Shown: piece by piece, positions 17,879 to 27,029 of the stretch
How the letters are laid out: each line of letters opens with the position of its first letter
How positions within the stretch are numbered: position 1 is the first letter of the stretch
Notes under the pieces: generated by a model
The model's database searches: none
What the model was told of the DNA's origin: nothing
Seen by the model: only the letters and a program-made list of their open reading frames with translations
Source: Bacteroidales bacterium
GTDB taxonomy: Bacteria; Bacteroidota; Bacteroidia; Bacteroidales; UBA3824
Length of the DNA stretch: 64,000 bases
Direction: 5' to 3'
Assembly (NCBI GenBank): GCA_017417315.1
Contig: JAFPZK010000078.1
Location: forward strand, 1-64,000
Position numbers and translations under genes: made by a program

Positions 17879-20800
17879 ATGAGTATTTATAAAACCGCGA
17901 TAGACAAACCCGTTACCACGTCGCTTATATTTGTGGCGGTGATAATTATCGGTTTGTTTGCACTTTCAAAGTTGCCTATCGACCAATATCCCGAAATGGA
18001 GCCGCCTTACGTTTCCGTTATGTGTACGTATGCCGGCAACACGGGTTCTGAAATAGAAACCAACCTTACTAAGTTGTTGGAAAACAGTCTTAACTCCATT
18101 GAGGGTTTGGACGAAATGACTTCGACTTCAAAAGATAATATCGCCCTTGTAACCATGAAATTTCAATGGGGACAAAATATGGACGAAGTCGTCAACGATG
18201 TGCGAAGTGCCTTGGACATGGTTTCGGACAACCTGCCTGACGGGGCGGGAAAACCTATCGTGTTCAAGTTTAATACGTCAATGATGCCGATTTTGATGTA
18301 CGCCATCACCGCTGACGAGAGTTTTGCCGGTCTCGACAAAATCCTCGAAGACAACGTTACCAACGTTTTGAACCGTGTAGACGGTATCGGTAACTTGACG
18401 GTTGTCGGCGTGCCTGAGCGTTACGTTTATGTTGACGTTGACCAGACCAAAATCGACGCTTTCGGAATCAGTCTCGAACAAGTGGCTTCGGCTGTGGCTT
18501 CCAACAACTTAGACGTTTCTTCGGGAACTGTCAAGATGGGAAAAGAACAATACGGACTCCGCGTAAAAAGCGAGTTTAAAGAAAGTTCCGAAATCAACAA
18601 CCTCGTTGTAACGACAACTGCACAGGGCAAAAAAGTTTTCGTAAAAGACATCGCCGTTGTTCGCGATACAATTAAAGACTTGTTCCTTGATTCAAAAATC
18701 AATATGCGTGAAGGCTGCCGTCTTATCATCATGAAACAGACCGGCGGTAACACCGTTCAGATTTGTAAGGACGTTAAGAAAATGATGGTTGACATCGAAA
18801 AAACCTTGCCGCCCGACATCAAGTTTGAAATTATCAACGACTCGTCAGATACTATTCAAAACTCAATTAACTCTTTGACAGAGAGCGTTATGTACGCATT
18901 GTTGTTTGTGGTTTTGGTGGTATTGTTCTTCCTCGGACAATGGAGAGCGACACTTATTATCGCGATTTGTATCCCGATTTCGCTTATCGTTTCGTTCATT
19001 TATTTGCTCGCAACGGATTCGTCGCTCAATATTATCTCGCTTTCGTCTTTGACAGTTGCAATCGGTATGGTTGTGGACGATGCGATTGTGGTCTTGGAAA
19101 ATATTGATAAACACATTCAACGTGGTTCGTCGCCCCGTGAAGCCGCAATTTATGCAACCAACGAGGTGTGGATTTCGGTTATCGCAACAACGCTCGTAAC
19201 GTGCGCCGTTTTCGTGCCGCTTACAATGTTGACAGGTGTTGCAGGTATTTTGTTCAAAGAGTTAGGTTGGATTGTAACGATTTGCGTTTGTACTTCTACG
19301 ACCGTTGCTATTTCATTGACACCGATGCTTTCGTCAAAAATGTTGAAAGCCCGTGCAATCATCATGGAAAAACTCGGCAAGTCAAAAGGCAAAAAACACG
19401 GCAAATCTTTGTACGAAAAAACCGTTATCAGAGGTCTTGACTGGCTTGACCTTCAATATTCAAAACTTCTCGGCATTGCGTTAAGACACAAAGTGATAAC
19501 GATTTCTGCGATTGTGATTTTCTTTGCAGTGTCGCTTATTCCGGCAATTCAGGGTAAAATCGGTATGGACTTTATGCCCCGTTCCGACGAAGGCAGGTTG
19601 ACCGTAACGTTTGAACTTCAACGCGGAACAAGAATTGAAGAAGCCGCAAAAATAGGTCGTCGTCTCGAAGCCGAAATGATGGCAAACAATCCCGAATTAA
19701 AAATTGTTTCAACGACTTTGGGTTCTAACGAAGACGCTGGATTCTCGGCATTGATGTCATCGACGAGCAACTATAAAGGACAGATGTATATCCGTGCCAC
19801 AAAAAAATGGGAACGTGAGCGTACGATTTTTGAAATCGCCAACTCTATCCGTGACCAGTTTGACAACACTCCTGAAATCGTCAACTATACGGTTTCGACC
19901 TCTTCGGGCGGCGGCATGAGTAGCAACTCTATCGACGTTGAAATTTACGGTTACGACTTCGACGTTACCAACCGTATCGCCGAAGATTTGAAAGAAAAAC
20001 TCAAACCTATCGAGGGTGCAAAAGACGTTCAGATAAGCCGTGAGGCAGACCGTGCTGAATTGCAACTTGTTTTTGACAAGGAGAAAATTGCGGAACTCGG
20101 ACTTTCGACGGCAACGTTAGGAAGTTATATCCGTAATAAAATCAACGGTTATACAGCGGGTTATTTAAAAGAGGACGGCGACGAATATTATATCCGTGTC
20201 CGTCTGCGTGAAGAAGACCGCAATTCTATCGACAAGATCAACGAACTGACAATCAACACTCCGACAGGAGCGATGGTAAAAGTTAAAGAATTGGCGACGA
20301 TTAAGGAATATTGGGCACCGCCTCAGATTGACCGTAAGACCCGTCAGCGTATGAACAAAGTTTCGGTAACGCCGGACGATATTTCTTTGACTGACTTGGC
20401 GGAAGAGGTTCAGAAAATTCTTAATACGATAGAAACTCCGTCAGACGTTAAGATTGTCATCGGCGGTGATTATGAAGATCAGCAGGAATCGTCAAGAGAT
20501 ATGACATTGTTGTTTGGTTTGATTGTGATTTTGGTTTATATCGTGATGGCATCGCAGTTTGAATCTTTGTCAAAACCGTTTATTATCATGATGAGTATTC
20601 CGTTTGCGATTTCGGGTGTGATTTTCGCGCTCTTGATAACGGGAACCAACTTGAACATGGTCGGAATGTTAGGTGTGATAATGTTGGCTGGTATCGTTGT
20701 TAAAAACGGTATTGTGCTTGTAGACTACATCAACCTTATGCGCGACCGCGACCTTGAATTGAATCAAGCGATAGTTGTTTCGGGACGTTCGCGTTTGCGT

Positions 20801-21073
20801 CCTGTGTTGATGACGGCAGCGACGACGATTTTGGGTATGATTCCGATGGCTGTATCTTCGGGTGAGGGTGCTGAAATTTGGGCTCCGATGGGTGTCGTTG
20901 TGATTGGCGGTTTGATAGTTTCAACTGTCATAACATTGATTATCGTTCCGGTACTTTACGCAATATTCTCTAAACACGGTGAGCGCGACAAAGCCGAAGC
21001 CGTAAAACAGAGTTTCGTATTCTACGACATGGACGACAATGCAGTATTCGACAGCCGTAAACCGTTAGAATAG
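17879..21073 (+). CDS. RND-family multidrug efflux pump, inner membrane (HAE1/AcrB type)
   Basis: 1064 residues, the usual AcrB length. The start MSIYKTAIDKPVTTSLIFVA opens the first membrane span; an earlier in-frame ATG (17777) would only add 34 residues translated from the TTGACAATTG repeat (NYQLSI, NCQLSIVNCQLKK), so 17879 is preferred. Twelve spans occur in the 1+5+1+5 order with two periplasmic loops. TM4 holds VAIGMVVDDAIVVLEN with the proton-relay Asp pair, and TM10 holds MLAGIVVKNGIVLVDY with the matching Lys-Asn region. It expels amphiphilic compounds using proton influx. Confidence 0.95.
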   Translation: MSIYKTAIDKPVTTSLIFVAVIIIGLFALSKLPIDQYPEMEPPYVSVMCTYAGNTGSEIETNLTKLLENSLNSIEGLDEMTSTSKDNIALVTMKFQWGQNMDEVVNDVRSALDMVSDNLPDGAGKPIVFKFNTSMMPILMYAITADESFAGLDKILEDNVTNVLNRVDGIGNLTVVGVPERYVYVDVDQTKIDAFGISLEQVASAVASNNLDVSSGTVKMGKEQYGLRVKSEFKESSEINNLVVTTTAQGKKVFVKDIAVVRDTIKDLFLDSKINMREGCRLIIMKQTGGNTVQICKDVKKMMVDIEKTLPPDIKFEIINDSSDTIQNSINSLTESVMYALLFVVLVVLFFLGQWRATLIIAICIPISLIVSFIYLLATDSSLNIISLSSLTVAIGMVVDDAIVVLENIDKHIQRGSSPREAAIYATNEVWISVIATTLVTCAVFVPLTMLTGVAGILFKELGWIVTICVCTSTTVAISLTPMLSSKMLKARAIIMEKLGKSKGKKHGKSLYEKTVIRGLDWLDLQYSKLLGIALRHKVITISAIVIFFAVSLIPAIQGKIGMDFMPRSDEGRLTVTFELQRGTRIEEAAKIGRRLEAEMMANNPELKIVSTTLGSNEDAGFSALMSSTSNYKGQMYIRATKKWERERTIFEIANSIRDQFDNTPEIVNYTVSTSSGGGMSSNSIDVEIYGYDFDVTNRIAEDLKEKLKPIEGAKDVQISREADRAELQLVFDKEKIAELGLSTATLGSYIRNKINGYTAGYLKEDGDEYYIRVRLREEDRNSIDKINELTINTPTGAMVKVKELATIKEYWAPPQIDRKTRQRMNKVSVTPDDISLTDLAEEVQKILNTIETPSDVKIVIGGDYEDQQESSRDMTLLFGLIVILVYIVMASQFESLSKPFIIMMSIPFAISGVIFALLITGTNLNMVGMLGVIMLAGIVVKNGIVLVDYINLMRDRDLELNQAIVVSGRSRLRPVLMTAATTILGMIPMAVSSGEGAEIWAPMGVVVIGGLIVSTVITLIIVPVLYAIFSKHGERDKAEAVKQSFVFYDMDDNAVFDSRKPLE

Positions 21074-21085
21074 TTAACAATGAAC

Positions 21086-21141
21086 AATTGACAATTGACA
21101 ATGAAAAATAATTGTCAACTGTCAATTGTCAATTATCAATT
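21086..21141. repeat. TTGACAATTG-type hairpin repeat, copy 2
   Basis: ACAATTGACAATTGACAAT and inverted units ATTGTCAACTGTCAATTGTC around a short A-rich centre, between the RND pump gene and the following small gene. Confidence 0.85.
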
Positions 21142-21149
21142 AGAAAAAA

Positions 21150-21443
21150 ATGAAAGCAGTATTTATAGTATTTAATCAAGCGAACACCGAGCGTGTTGAA
21201 TATATGTTAGAGCGTTTGGAAATTCGTGGCTTCACGATGTGGGAGCAGGTATTCGGACAAGGCACCAACGACGGCGACCCCCGTCGCGGCACACATACTT
21301 GGCCGGAATTAAATTCGTCGCTCTTAACAATAATTCCTGACGAAAAAGTCGATGAACTTTTAAGCAAATGCAAAAAACTCGACAACCGAAACCTTGAAAT
21401 GGGTGTTAGAGCATTTGTCTGGAATATCGAAAAAATGATGTAA
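21150..21443 (+). CDS. PG0541-family transporter-associated protein
   Basis: 97 residues starting MKAVFIVFNQANTERVEYML and containing LNSSLLTIIPDEKVDELLS. Small proteins of this type follow RND efflux genes in Bacteroidales (the P. gingivalis PG0538-PG0541 layout), and the compact alpha/beta pattern suggests a PII/ferredoxin-like fold, so a cytoplasmic regulator of the pump is a reasonable inference. It has no membrane span or signal peptide. It follows the pump gene and belongs to the same operon. Confidence 0.7.
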   Translation: MKAVFIVFNQANTERVEYMLERLEIRGFTMWEQVFGQGTNDGDPRRGTHTWPELNSSLLTIIPDEKVDELLSKCKKLDNRNLEMGVRAFVWNIEKMM

Positions 21444-21461
21444 AAAAATAGCCGCACATAT

Positions 21462-21496
21462 AACGTAGAGCCGTCATATTATGGAGGCTCTACGTT
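21462..21496. repeat. 11-bp inverted repeat before crcB
   Basis: AACGTAGAGCC (21462-21472) and GGCTCTACGTT (21486-21496) with a 13-nt loop. It could be the end of the efflux operon, but there is no T-run, so a regulatory hairpin for crcB is equally possible. It does not match the fluoride riboswitch. Confidence 0.6.
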
Positions 21497-21511
21497 TAAA
21501 TTAATAATTCC

Positions 21512-21880
21512 ATGTTTAACCTTTTTCTTGTTGCCTTAGGCGGTGCAATCGGTGCGGCGATGCGGTATTTAGTCGGACTTTTACCGCTGAAAGAACCTTT
21601 TTCTTTTCCCGTAAAAACATTTGCCGTTAACATTTTAGGCTGCTTTTTTATCGGGTTGGTTGTGGCTTTCGCATTGAAAACCGAGAATCCAAACCCGCGC
21701 TTAACATTATTTCTTAAAGCCGGAATTTGCGGCGGCTTCACGACGTTTTCGAGTTTCGCTTTGGAAAGTTTAGATTTAATAAAAAACGGTAATACATTTA
21801 TCGCATTTGCATACATCGCATTAAGCGTTATGATTGGTATTTCTGCCGTGTGGTTGGCTGAATGGATTGTGGGAAAATAA
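21512..21880 (+). CDS. crcB: Fluoride ion channel CrcB/FluC
   Basis: 122 residues with four membrane spans. The diagnostic motifs are GGAIGAAMRYLVG in TM1, FAVNILGCFFIGL in TM2 with the pore Asn, and GICGGFTTFSSFALE in TM3 with the fluoride-lining phenylalanines and the Na-binding break. It forms a dual-topology dimer that lets fluoride leave the cell. It follows the efflux operon in the same direction after a hairpin. Confidence 0.93.
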   Translation: MFNLFLVALGGAIGAAMRYLVGLLPLKEPFSFPVKTFAVNILGCFFIGLVVAFALKTENPNPRLTLFLKAGICGGFTTFSSFALESLDLIKNGNTFIAFAYIALSVMIGISAVWLAEWIVGK

Positions 21881-21917
21881 AAACTTAGGGTCACCATTTT
21901 TCAGACAACCCTAAGTT
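21876..21917 (-). terminator. Terminator of the trp operon
   Basis: Perfect 10-bp stem AACTTAGGGT (21882-21891) and ACCCTAAGTT (21908-21917); on the minus strand it is followed by TTTTATTTT. It lies 4 bp after the trpA stop. On the plus strand it may weakly stop crcB transcripts. Confidence 0.75.
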
Positions 21918-21921
21918 AACT

Positions 21922-22692
21922 TTACTTCACATTTTTTATAAGAGTTTCCACAGCCTCGTCAATCGTCTTGCAAGTGCCTAACAACTTGATAAACGCGCTT
22001 CCGATAATACAACCGCGTGAATGATCGGCAGCCGCACGGAAAGTCTCCTTGTTGGAAACGCCGAAACCCACAAGCGTCGGATTTTTCAACTTCATACTCT
22101 CTATATGCTTGAAATACTGCTGTTTAGCCTCATTAAACGACTGTTGCGCACCAGTCGTTGCAGCAGAGGAAACCATATAAATAAACCCTTTGCTCATATC
22201 GTCAATCGCGCGGATTCTGTCGTCAGAGGTCTCCGGCGTAATAAGTTGAATGTAATCCAACGAATTTGCCTCCACAAAGCCCTTATAATCAGAAAGATAA
22301 ATCTCGGACGGCAAGTCGGGAATAATCAGACCGTCAACTCCTACTTCCGCACATCTTTTGCAGTAACTCTCAAAACCAAACTGCATTGCCGTATTTATGT
22401 AACTCATCATAATAAGCGGAATATCAGTTACTTGACGAATGTTTTCAAGTTGTGAAAACAATTTTTTCTGCGTCATTCCGCTGTTCAACGCCTTTTGACC
22501 GCTCGCCTGAATCACAGGGCCGTCTGCCATCGGGTCTGAAAACGGAACGCCGATTTCAATCATGTCAACACCATGGTCTGAAAGCGATTTTATAATCCTG
22601 ACCGTGTCGTCCAAATTAGGATAACCGGCTGTAAAATAAACCGATAAAATATCTTTTTTTCCGGATTGGAAAAGTCTGTCAATTCTGTTCAT
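21922..22692 (-). CDS. trpA: Tryptophan synthase alpha chain
   Basis: 256-residue TIM barrel that cleaves indole-3-glycerol phosphate to indole, passed to TrpB through a tunnel. Visible: IEIGVPFSDPMADGPVIQAS with the catalytic Glu (EIGVPFSDP) and the FxPDxP-like segment DGLIIPDLPSE with the catalytic Asp, plus the phosphate-binding GFGVS. Last gene of the operon; its ATG overlaps the end of trpF by 4 bp. Confidence 0.96.
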   Translation of the reverse strand: MNRIDRLFQSGKKDILSVYFTAGYPNLDDTVRIIKSLSDHGVDMIEIGVPFSDPMADGPVIQASGQKALNSGMTQKKLFSQLENIRQVTDIPLIMMSYINTAMQFGFESYCKRCAEVGVDGLIIPDLPSEIYLSDYKGFVEANSLDYIQLITPETSDDRIRAIDDMSKGFIYMVSSAATTGAQQSFNEAKQQYFKHIESMKLKNPTLVGFGVSNKETFRAAADHSRGCIIGSAFIKLLGTCKTIDEAVETLIKNVK

Positions 22693-23300
22693 TTCCTAAA
22701 AAAATTTATTGCTTGTTTTACTTTTTCTGTGTCTTTCATTGCGGGCGACAACTCAAAACGACTGTTCAAATCCACACCCGCTAAATTATTGATTTTTAAC
22801 GTTTTAATCTCCGACAACATCTCTAACGAAATGCCGCCGCTAAGAAAAAATTTCTGCTTAATGTCCACTCCTTGAAACTCATTCCAGTCGAATTTTACGC
22901 CCGAACCGCCGTACCCTGAGGTTTTTGTGTCAAAAAGCAGAAAATCAACAACTTCATTATATTTTTCCGCTGACAAAAAATCCTCTTTCGACGAAATTCC
23001 GAAGGCTTTTATGACGGGAATTTTTTGACGGATTTTCTCGCAAAATTCCACCGTTTCGCTACCGTGAAGTTGCACAAAATCAAGATTATACGTTAACACT
23101 TTGTCAAAAATATAATCTTCTGAGGCGTTGACAAAAACCCCGACTTTTTTCACGCCCGAAATCTTTTGCTTTAAAATTTCGCTGTCATTAAGCCCGACAA
23201 ACCTCGGTGATTTTTCGTAAAAAATCAACCCCGCAAAATCAGGTATCAAAGCCGCAACTTCTAAAAAATTATCCCTTAAACCGCAAACTTTTATCAGCAT
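22689..23300 (-). CDS. trpF: Phosphoribosylanthranilate isomerase
   Basis: 203-residue TIM barrel starting KVCGLRD, where the Cys is the general base of TrpF (KxCGx motif). The general acid Asp lies in LLFDTKTSGYGGSGVKFDW, followed by FFLSGGIS at the phosphate site. It converts phosphoribosylanthranilate to the 1-deoxyribulose form. 1 bp from trpC and overlapping trpA by 4 bp. Confidence 0.95.
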   Translation of the reverse strand: MLIKVCGLRDNFLEVAALIPDFAGLIFYEKSPRFVGLNDSEILKQKISGVKKVGVFVNASEDYIFDKVLTYNLDFVQLHGSETVEFCEKIRQKIPVIKAFGISSKEDFLSAEKYNEVVDFLLFDTKTSGYGGSGVKFDWNEFQGVDIKQKFFLSGGISLEMLSEIKTLKINNLAGVDLNSRFELSPAMKDTEKVKQAINFFRK

Positions 23301-23301
23301 T

Positions 23302-24099
23302 TTATAACAAAGTTAAAACGTTGTCAATGAAGTTTTTAAGCGCAAGACCCGGATTGATTTCTTTCATAAAGTTTTCCCCCATCAAGAAACCGTTGAAGCC
23401 GAGTTTTTTGAGTTCCGCCACCGTTTCGGGCTTGGAAATTCCTGATTCCGAGATTTTTACGGCGTTTTCCGGCAGATACTTTACAATGTCTTTTGAAATC
23501 TGAACGTCAGTTTTAAAAACTTTTAAATTTCTGTTGTTAACGCCCAAAACGTCCACATAATTCTCATCATAATGCGACAACTCATCTTCGGAATGAATTT
23601 CCAAAAGCGTTTCTAAACCGAGTTCTTTGGCTTCAAGCGCAAGTTCTTGACACTGAGAGCGTTCCAAACACGCCGCAATCAGCAAAACTGCGTCAGCACC
23701 CGAAGACTTTGCTAAATAAAGTTGATACGGGTCAGTCAAAAACTCCTTAAACAGCAGCGGCGTATGCTCCAAAAATTCCCTCGCCTGAATAACGTCAAGA
23801 AAACTTCCGCCGAAATATTTTTTGTCAGCCAAACATGACACAGCTGAACAGCCATATTTTTCGTAAAGCGGCACAACGTCCTTTGGCTCAATCAATTGAT
23901 GAATGTCGCCTTTTGAGGGAGATTTGCGTTTAAACTCCGAAATTATCCCCGTGCGGCTGTTCTTCAAAGCGTTTTTCAAAGAAAAAGTCTGACGAGAAAA
24001 CAGCGGTTTTTCTTTTAAGGTTTGCAGAGGAAGGCGTTTTTTAAGTTCCGCGATTTCCGCTTTTTTGTTGCTGACAATTTCGTCTAAAATCGTTGCCAT
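23302..24099 (-). CDS. trpC: Indole-3-glycerol phosphate synthase
   Basis: 265-residue TIM barrel. FSRQTFSLKNAL and SEFKRKSPSKGDI carry the first catalytic lysine; LFKEFLTDPYQ carries the second, and LGVNNRNLKVFKTD and SESGISKPE are classic TrpC motifs. It closes the indole ring by decarboxylation of the TrpF product. Its start codon overlaps the trpB stop by one base (TAATG), a sign of coupled translation. Confidence 0.96.
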   Translation of the reverse strand: MATILDEIVSNKKAEIAELKKRLPLQTLKEKPLFSRQTFSLKNALKNSRTGIISEFKRKSPSKGDIHQLIEPKDVVPLYEKYGCSAVSCLADKKYFGGSFLDVIQAREFLEHTPLLFKEFLTDPYQLYLAKSSGADAVLLIAACLERSQCQELALEAKELGLETLLEIHSEDELSHYDENYVDVLGVNNRNLKVFKTDVQISKDIVKYLPENAVKISESGISKPETVAELKKLGFNGFLMGENFMKEINPGLALKNFIDNVLTLL

Positions 24100-25292
24100 T
24101 ATTCTTCGATTTTAAAATAATTAACGTAAGTGTTCATATCCTTGTCGCCGCGACCCGAAACCGTTACAACAACATTTTCGTCTTTTTGAAACTTTAATTT
24201 CGGCAACATCGCCAAAGCGTGAGCACTTTCAATCGCTGGGATAATTCCCTCTAATTTAGTGAGTTCCAAAGCCGCCTGCATTGCTTCATCGTCAGTAACC
24301 GCCAAAACATTTGTCCGTCCTGTCTTAGCAAAATGAGCGTGCATAGGGCCAACGCCCGGATAGTCAAGACCCGCTGAAATAGAATAAGGCTCAACGATTT
24401 GACCGTCTTCCGTCATCATCACCATCGACAAACTTCCGTGAAGAACGCCTTTTTTGCCGAGATGAATCGTTGCTGCGGATTTTTCAGGATTTTCAAGACC
24501 GAGACCTGCGGCTTCGGCTGCGTAAAATTTCACCCTTTCGTCGTCAACATAATGATAAAAAGTGCCTGCCGCATTGCTGCCGCCGCCGATACAAGCCAAA
24601 AGATGGTCAGGATAATTTCGTCCCGTCTGAGCCTCTAACTGTGCCTTAATCTCCTCACTAATAACTGATTGAAACCTCGCAACCATATCAGGATACGGGT
24701 CAGGACCGACAACCGAGCCGATAATATAATGCGTGTTTTTCGGGTTGCAACACCAGTCGCGAATTGCCTCGTTAGTGCCGTCTTTTAGCGTTCTATTTCC
24801 TGACATCACGGGAACGACTTTTGCCCCTAACATTCGCATTCTCTGAACGTTCAAGAATTGTCTTTTAACGTCCGTTTCGCCCATATAAACCACACACTCC
24901 ATGTTCATCAAGGCGCAGACCGTAGCCGTTGCAACGCCGTGCTGACCCGCTCCCGTTTCAGCAACAATCCTCGTTTTGCCGAGTTTTTTCGCCAACAGAA
25001 TTTGTCCCAAAGCGTTGTTCAATTTGTGTGCGCCGGTATGACAAAGGTCTTCGCGTTTTAAGAAAATATTTGCGCCGTATTTTTGGCTGAGACGGGAAGC
25101 AAAATAAAGCGGTGTCGGTCGTCCGACATAATCTTTTAAGAGTTGACGAAACGTCTTTTGAAACTCCTCGTTCTCAATGATTTTCAAATAGTTGTCTTTG
25201 AGTTCTACAACGTTTTTCCTCAAAATTTCGGGGATAAAAGCCCCGCCGAACTCACCGTAATAACCGTTTTTATCAATCGTATATTGGCTCAT
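24099..25292 (-). CDS. trpB: Tryptophan synthase beta chain
   Basis: 397 residues, TrpB1 type. The PLP-binding lysine is in KREDLCHTGAHKLNNALGQ (HK), and the phosphate-binding GGGSNA and the YYAAEAAG region are present. It joins indole and serine to give tryptophan. It lies between trpD and trpC; in many Bacteroidota trpB heads the operon, so this order is less common. Confidence 0.97.
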   Translation of the reverse strand: MSQYTIDKNGYYGEFGGAFIPEILRKNVVELKDNYLKIIENEEFQKTFRQLLKDYVGRPTPLYFASRLSQKYGANIFLKREDLCHTGAHKLNNALGQILLAKKLGKTRIVAETGAGQHGVATATVCALMNMECVVYMGETDVKRQFLNVQRMRMLGAKVVPVMSGNRTLKDGTNEAIRDWCCNPKNTHYIIGSVVGPDPYPDMVARFQSVISEEIKAQLEAQTGRNYPDHLLACIGGGSNAAGTFYHYVDDERVKFYAAEAAGLGLENPEKSAATIHLGKKGVLHGSLSMVMMTEDGQIVEPYSISAGLDYPGVGPMHAHFAKTGRTNVLAVTDDEAMQAALELTKLEGIIPAIESAHALAMLPKLKFQKDENVVVTVSGRGDKDMNTYVNYFKIEE

Positions 25293-25296
25293 TTTT

Positions 25297-26292
25297 TTAA
25301 GAATTTAATTCGATGTATTTTGTTAAAACTTGTAACGCTTTGCCGCTTTCGAGAGATTCTTTTGCCTCGATAAAACATTCTGAAAGTGCCTTTTTCGGAC
25401 AAATGCAGTTGATTGCAAAAGCCGCATTCGCAAGAACGACATTCCGCTGAGATTCAGAGGCTTTGTTCTGCAAAACGTTGTCAAAAATCTGCTTTGCCTC
25501 CTGCTTGGTTTTGCCGCCGAAAATTTCTTCGGGCTTGATAGCAGGGAAATTAATTTCGTCGCTTTCAAAGATTTTTTCGATTTTTGACGATGTGATTTTG
25601 AAGTCCGTCGTCAGCGAAATTTCGTCGTAACCGTCCAAAGAATTTACAATCATATAACCTTCGCTGATTTGTTGTAACACATTGTGATACAGTCTCATCT
25701 GGTCTAACGTCGCCGTTCCGAGAACCTGATATTGCGGTTTACAAGGGTTGACAATCGGACCTAAAAGATTAAAACACGTCGGCACTTGAAGGGCTTTTCT
25801 GACGGGTGCGACAAATTTCATTGCGTGCGCAAAAAGCGGTGCGTGCATGTAAACAAAATTGCACTTTTCAAGCGAATTTTTCAGTTTTGCGTTGTCAGAA
25901 GTGAATTTTACGCCGTGTTCTTCCAAAACGTTACCTGCTCCTGAAACCGATGTAGCGGCATAATTTCCATGTTTTGCAACCTTATAACCCGCCCCCGCAA
26001 CAACGAAGCACGAACATGTCGAAATGTTAAAAGTATTTTTTCCGTCGCCGCCCGTGCCGACGATGTCAACGACTTTGTACGGCGAGAAATCGACCGGCGT
26101 ACCCGTCGCCAAAATGCCGTCGCGAAGTCCTAACAACTCGTCAACGGTGATTGACCGCATTTGAACGCCAATTAAAAAACCGGCAATCTGCTCGTTAGAA
26201 TATTTATTTTCGGTGATACCGATTAAAATATTTTTTGCCTCTTCGCGACTAAATGTCTCGCCCGAAATAAGGCGTTCTAAAATTTCTTTCAT
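25297..26292 (-). CDS. trpD: Anthranilate phosphoribosyltransferase
   Basis: 331 residues. Motifs: VDIVGTGGDGKNTFNIST for the phosphoribosyl pyrophosphate site, KHGNYAATSVSGAGNVLEEHG, and NLLGPIVNPC near the anthranilate site. It attaches the ribosyl phosphate to anthranilate. It follows trpG after 5 bp and is a separate protein, not fused to it. Confidence 0.96.
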   Translation of the reverse strand: MKEILERLISGETFSREEAKNILIGITENKYSNEQIAGFLIGVQMRSITVDELLGLRDGILATGTPVDFSPYKVVDIVGTGGDGKNTFNISTCSCFVVAGAGYKVAKHGNYAATSVSGAGNVLEEHGVKFTSDNAKLKNSLEKCNFVYMHAPLFAHAMKFVAPVRKALQVPTCFNLLGPIVNPCKPQYQVLGTATLDQMRLYHNVLQQISEGYMIVNSLDGYDEISLTTDFKITSSKIEKIFESDEINFPAIKPEEIFGGKTKQEAKQIFDNVLQNKASESQRNVVLANAAFAINCICPKKALSECFIEAKESLESGKALQVLTKYIELNS

Positions 26293-26297
26293 AATTT

Positions 26298-26861
26298 TTA
26301 TGCTTTTAAAAAGTTTTTCAAAATCTCTTTTCCTTTCGGCGTTAAAACGCTTTCGGGGTGAAACTGTATTCCGTGAACGTCTAACGTCTTGTGTTTCAAG
26401 CCCATAATCAGTCCGTCAGGGCTTTCGGCGGTGATTTCCAAACAGTCCGGCAAACCGTCTTTGTCAACAACCCAAGAATGATAACGACCGATTGTGATAT
26501 TTTTGTCTAAACCGTTGAAAATGTAGTCGTTACCGAAAAGTGTGCAATCGGTTGCCACGCCGTGATAAACCTCTGAAATATTCGTCAGTTTTCCACCGAA
26601 CACCTCTCCTATCGCCTGATGTCCGAGGCACACGCCGAGAATCGGTTTTTTGTCAGCGTATTCTTGGATAACGTCCAATAAAAGTCCCGACTCCGAAGGT
26701 ATTCCCGGTCCGGGCGACAGAATAATTTTATCGAACTTTTCTAAATCTTTTAATTGGAACTTATCGTTTCTAATTACCTGACAATCAAAGCCTAAATCCC
26801 TTACAAACCCAAAAAGATTGTATGTAAACGAATCGTAATTATCTATAATAACTATTTTCAT
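26298..26861 (-). CDS. trpG: Anthranilate synthase component II (glutamine amidotransferase)
   Basis: 187-residue class I glutamine amidotransferase. The nucleophile is in PILGVCLGHQAIGEVFGG and the His-Glu pair in VHGIQFHPESVLT; the oxyanion segment LSPGPGIPSE is also present. It supplies ammonia to TrpE. It could also serve para-aminobenzoate synthesis, as in other bacteria. Confidence 0.95.
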   Translation of the reverse strand: MKIVIIDNYDSFTYNLFGFVRDLGFDCQVIRNDKFQLKDLEKFDKIILSPGPGIPSESGLLLDVIQEYADKKPILGVCLGHQAIGEVFGGKLTNISEVYHGVATDCTLFGNDYIFNGLDKNITIGRYHSWVVDKDGLPDCLEITAESPDGLIMGLKHKTLDVHGIQFHPESVLTPKGKEILKNFLKA

Positions 26862-26880
26862 TTTTTTCGTGATTTATTTA

Positions 26881-27012
26881 TCACACGGATTTGTTTTTTA
26901 CTACGTAAAAAACTGGTAAATTTAGTTTGTAACTAATTGATAATCCATGCAATATCTATTATTTTATACCTCATACCCCGCAAATTTCGTAGAAATTTGC
27001 AAATCCGTGTGA
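26881..27012. repeat. 132-bp palindromic element between trpE and trpG
   Basis: The 168-bp gap holds a compact element bounded by perfect 13-bp terminal inverted repeats, TCACACGGATTTG (26881-26893) and CAAATCCGTGTGA (27000-27012). Inside are two perfect hairpins: TTTTTTAC/GTAAAAAA (26894-26912) and GCAAATTTC/GAAATTTGC (26980-27000). It resembles a miniature mobile element or a repetitive extragenic palindrome. No gene is seen in it. Confidence 0.75.
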
Positions 27013-27029
27013 CATTTAATAATTATAAA

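Noticed and set aside
21444..21511. Fluoride riboswitch before crcB
   Set aside because: The conserved crcB-motif core is absent; only a simple 11-bp hairpin is seen.
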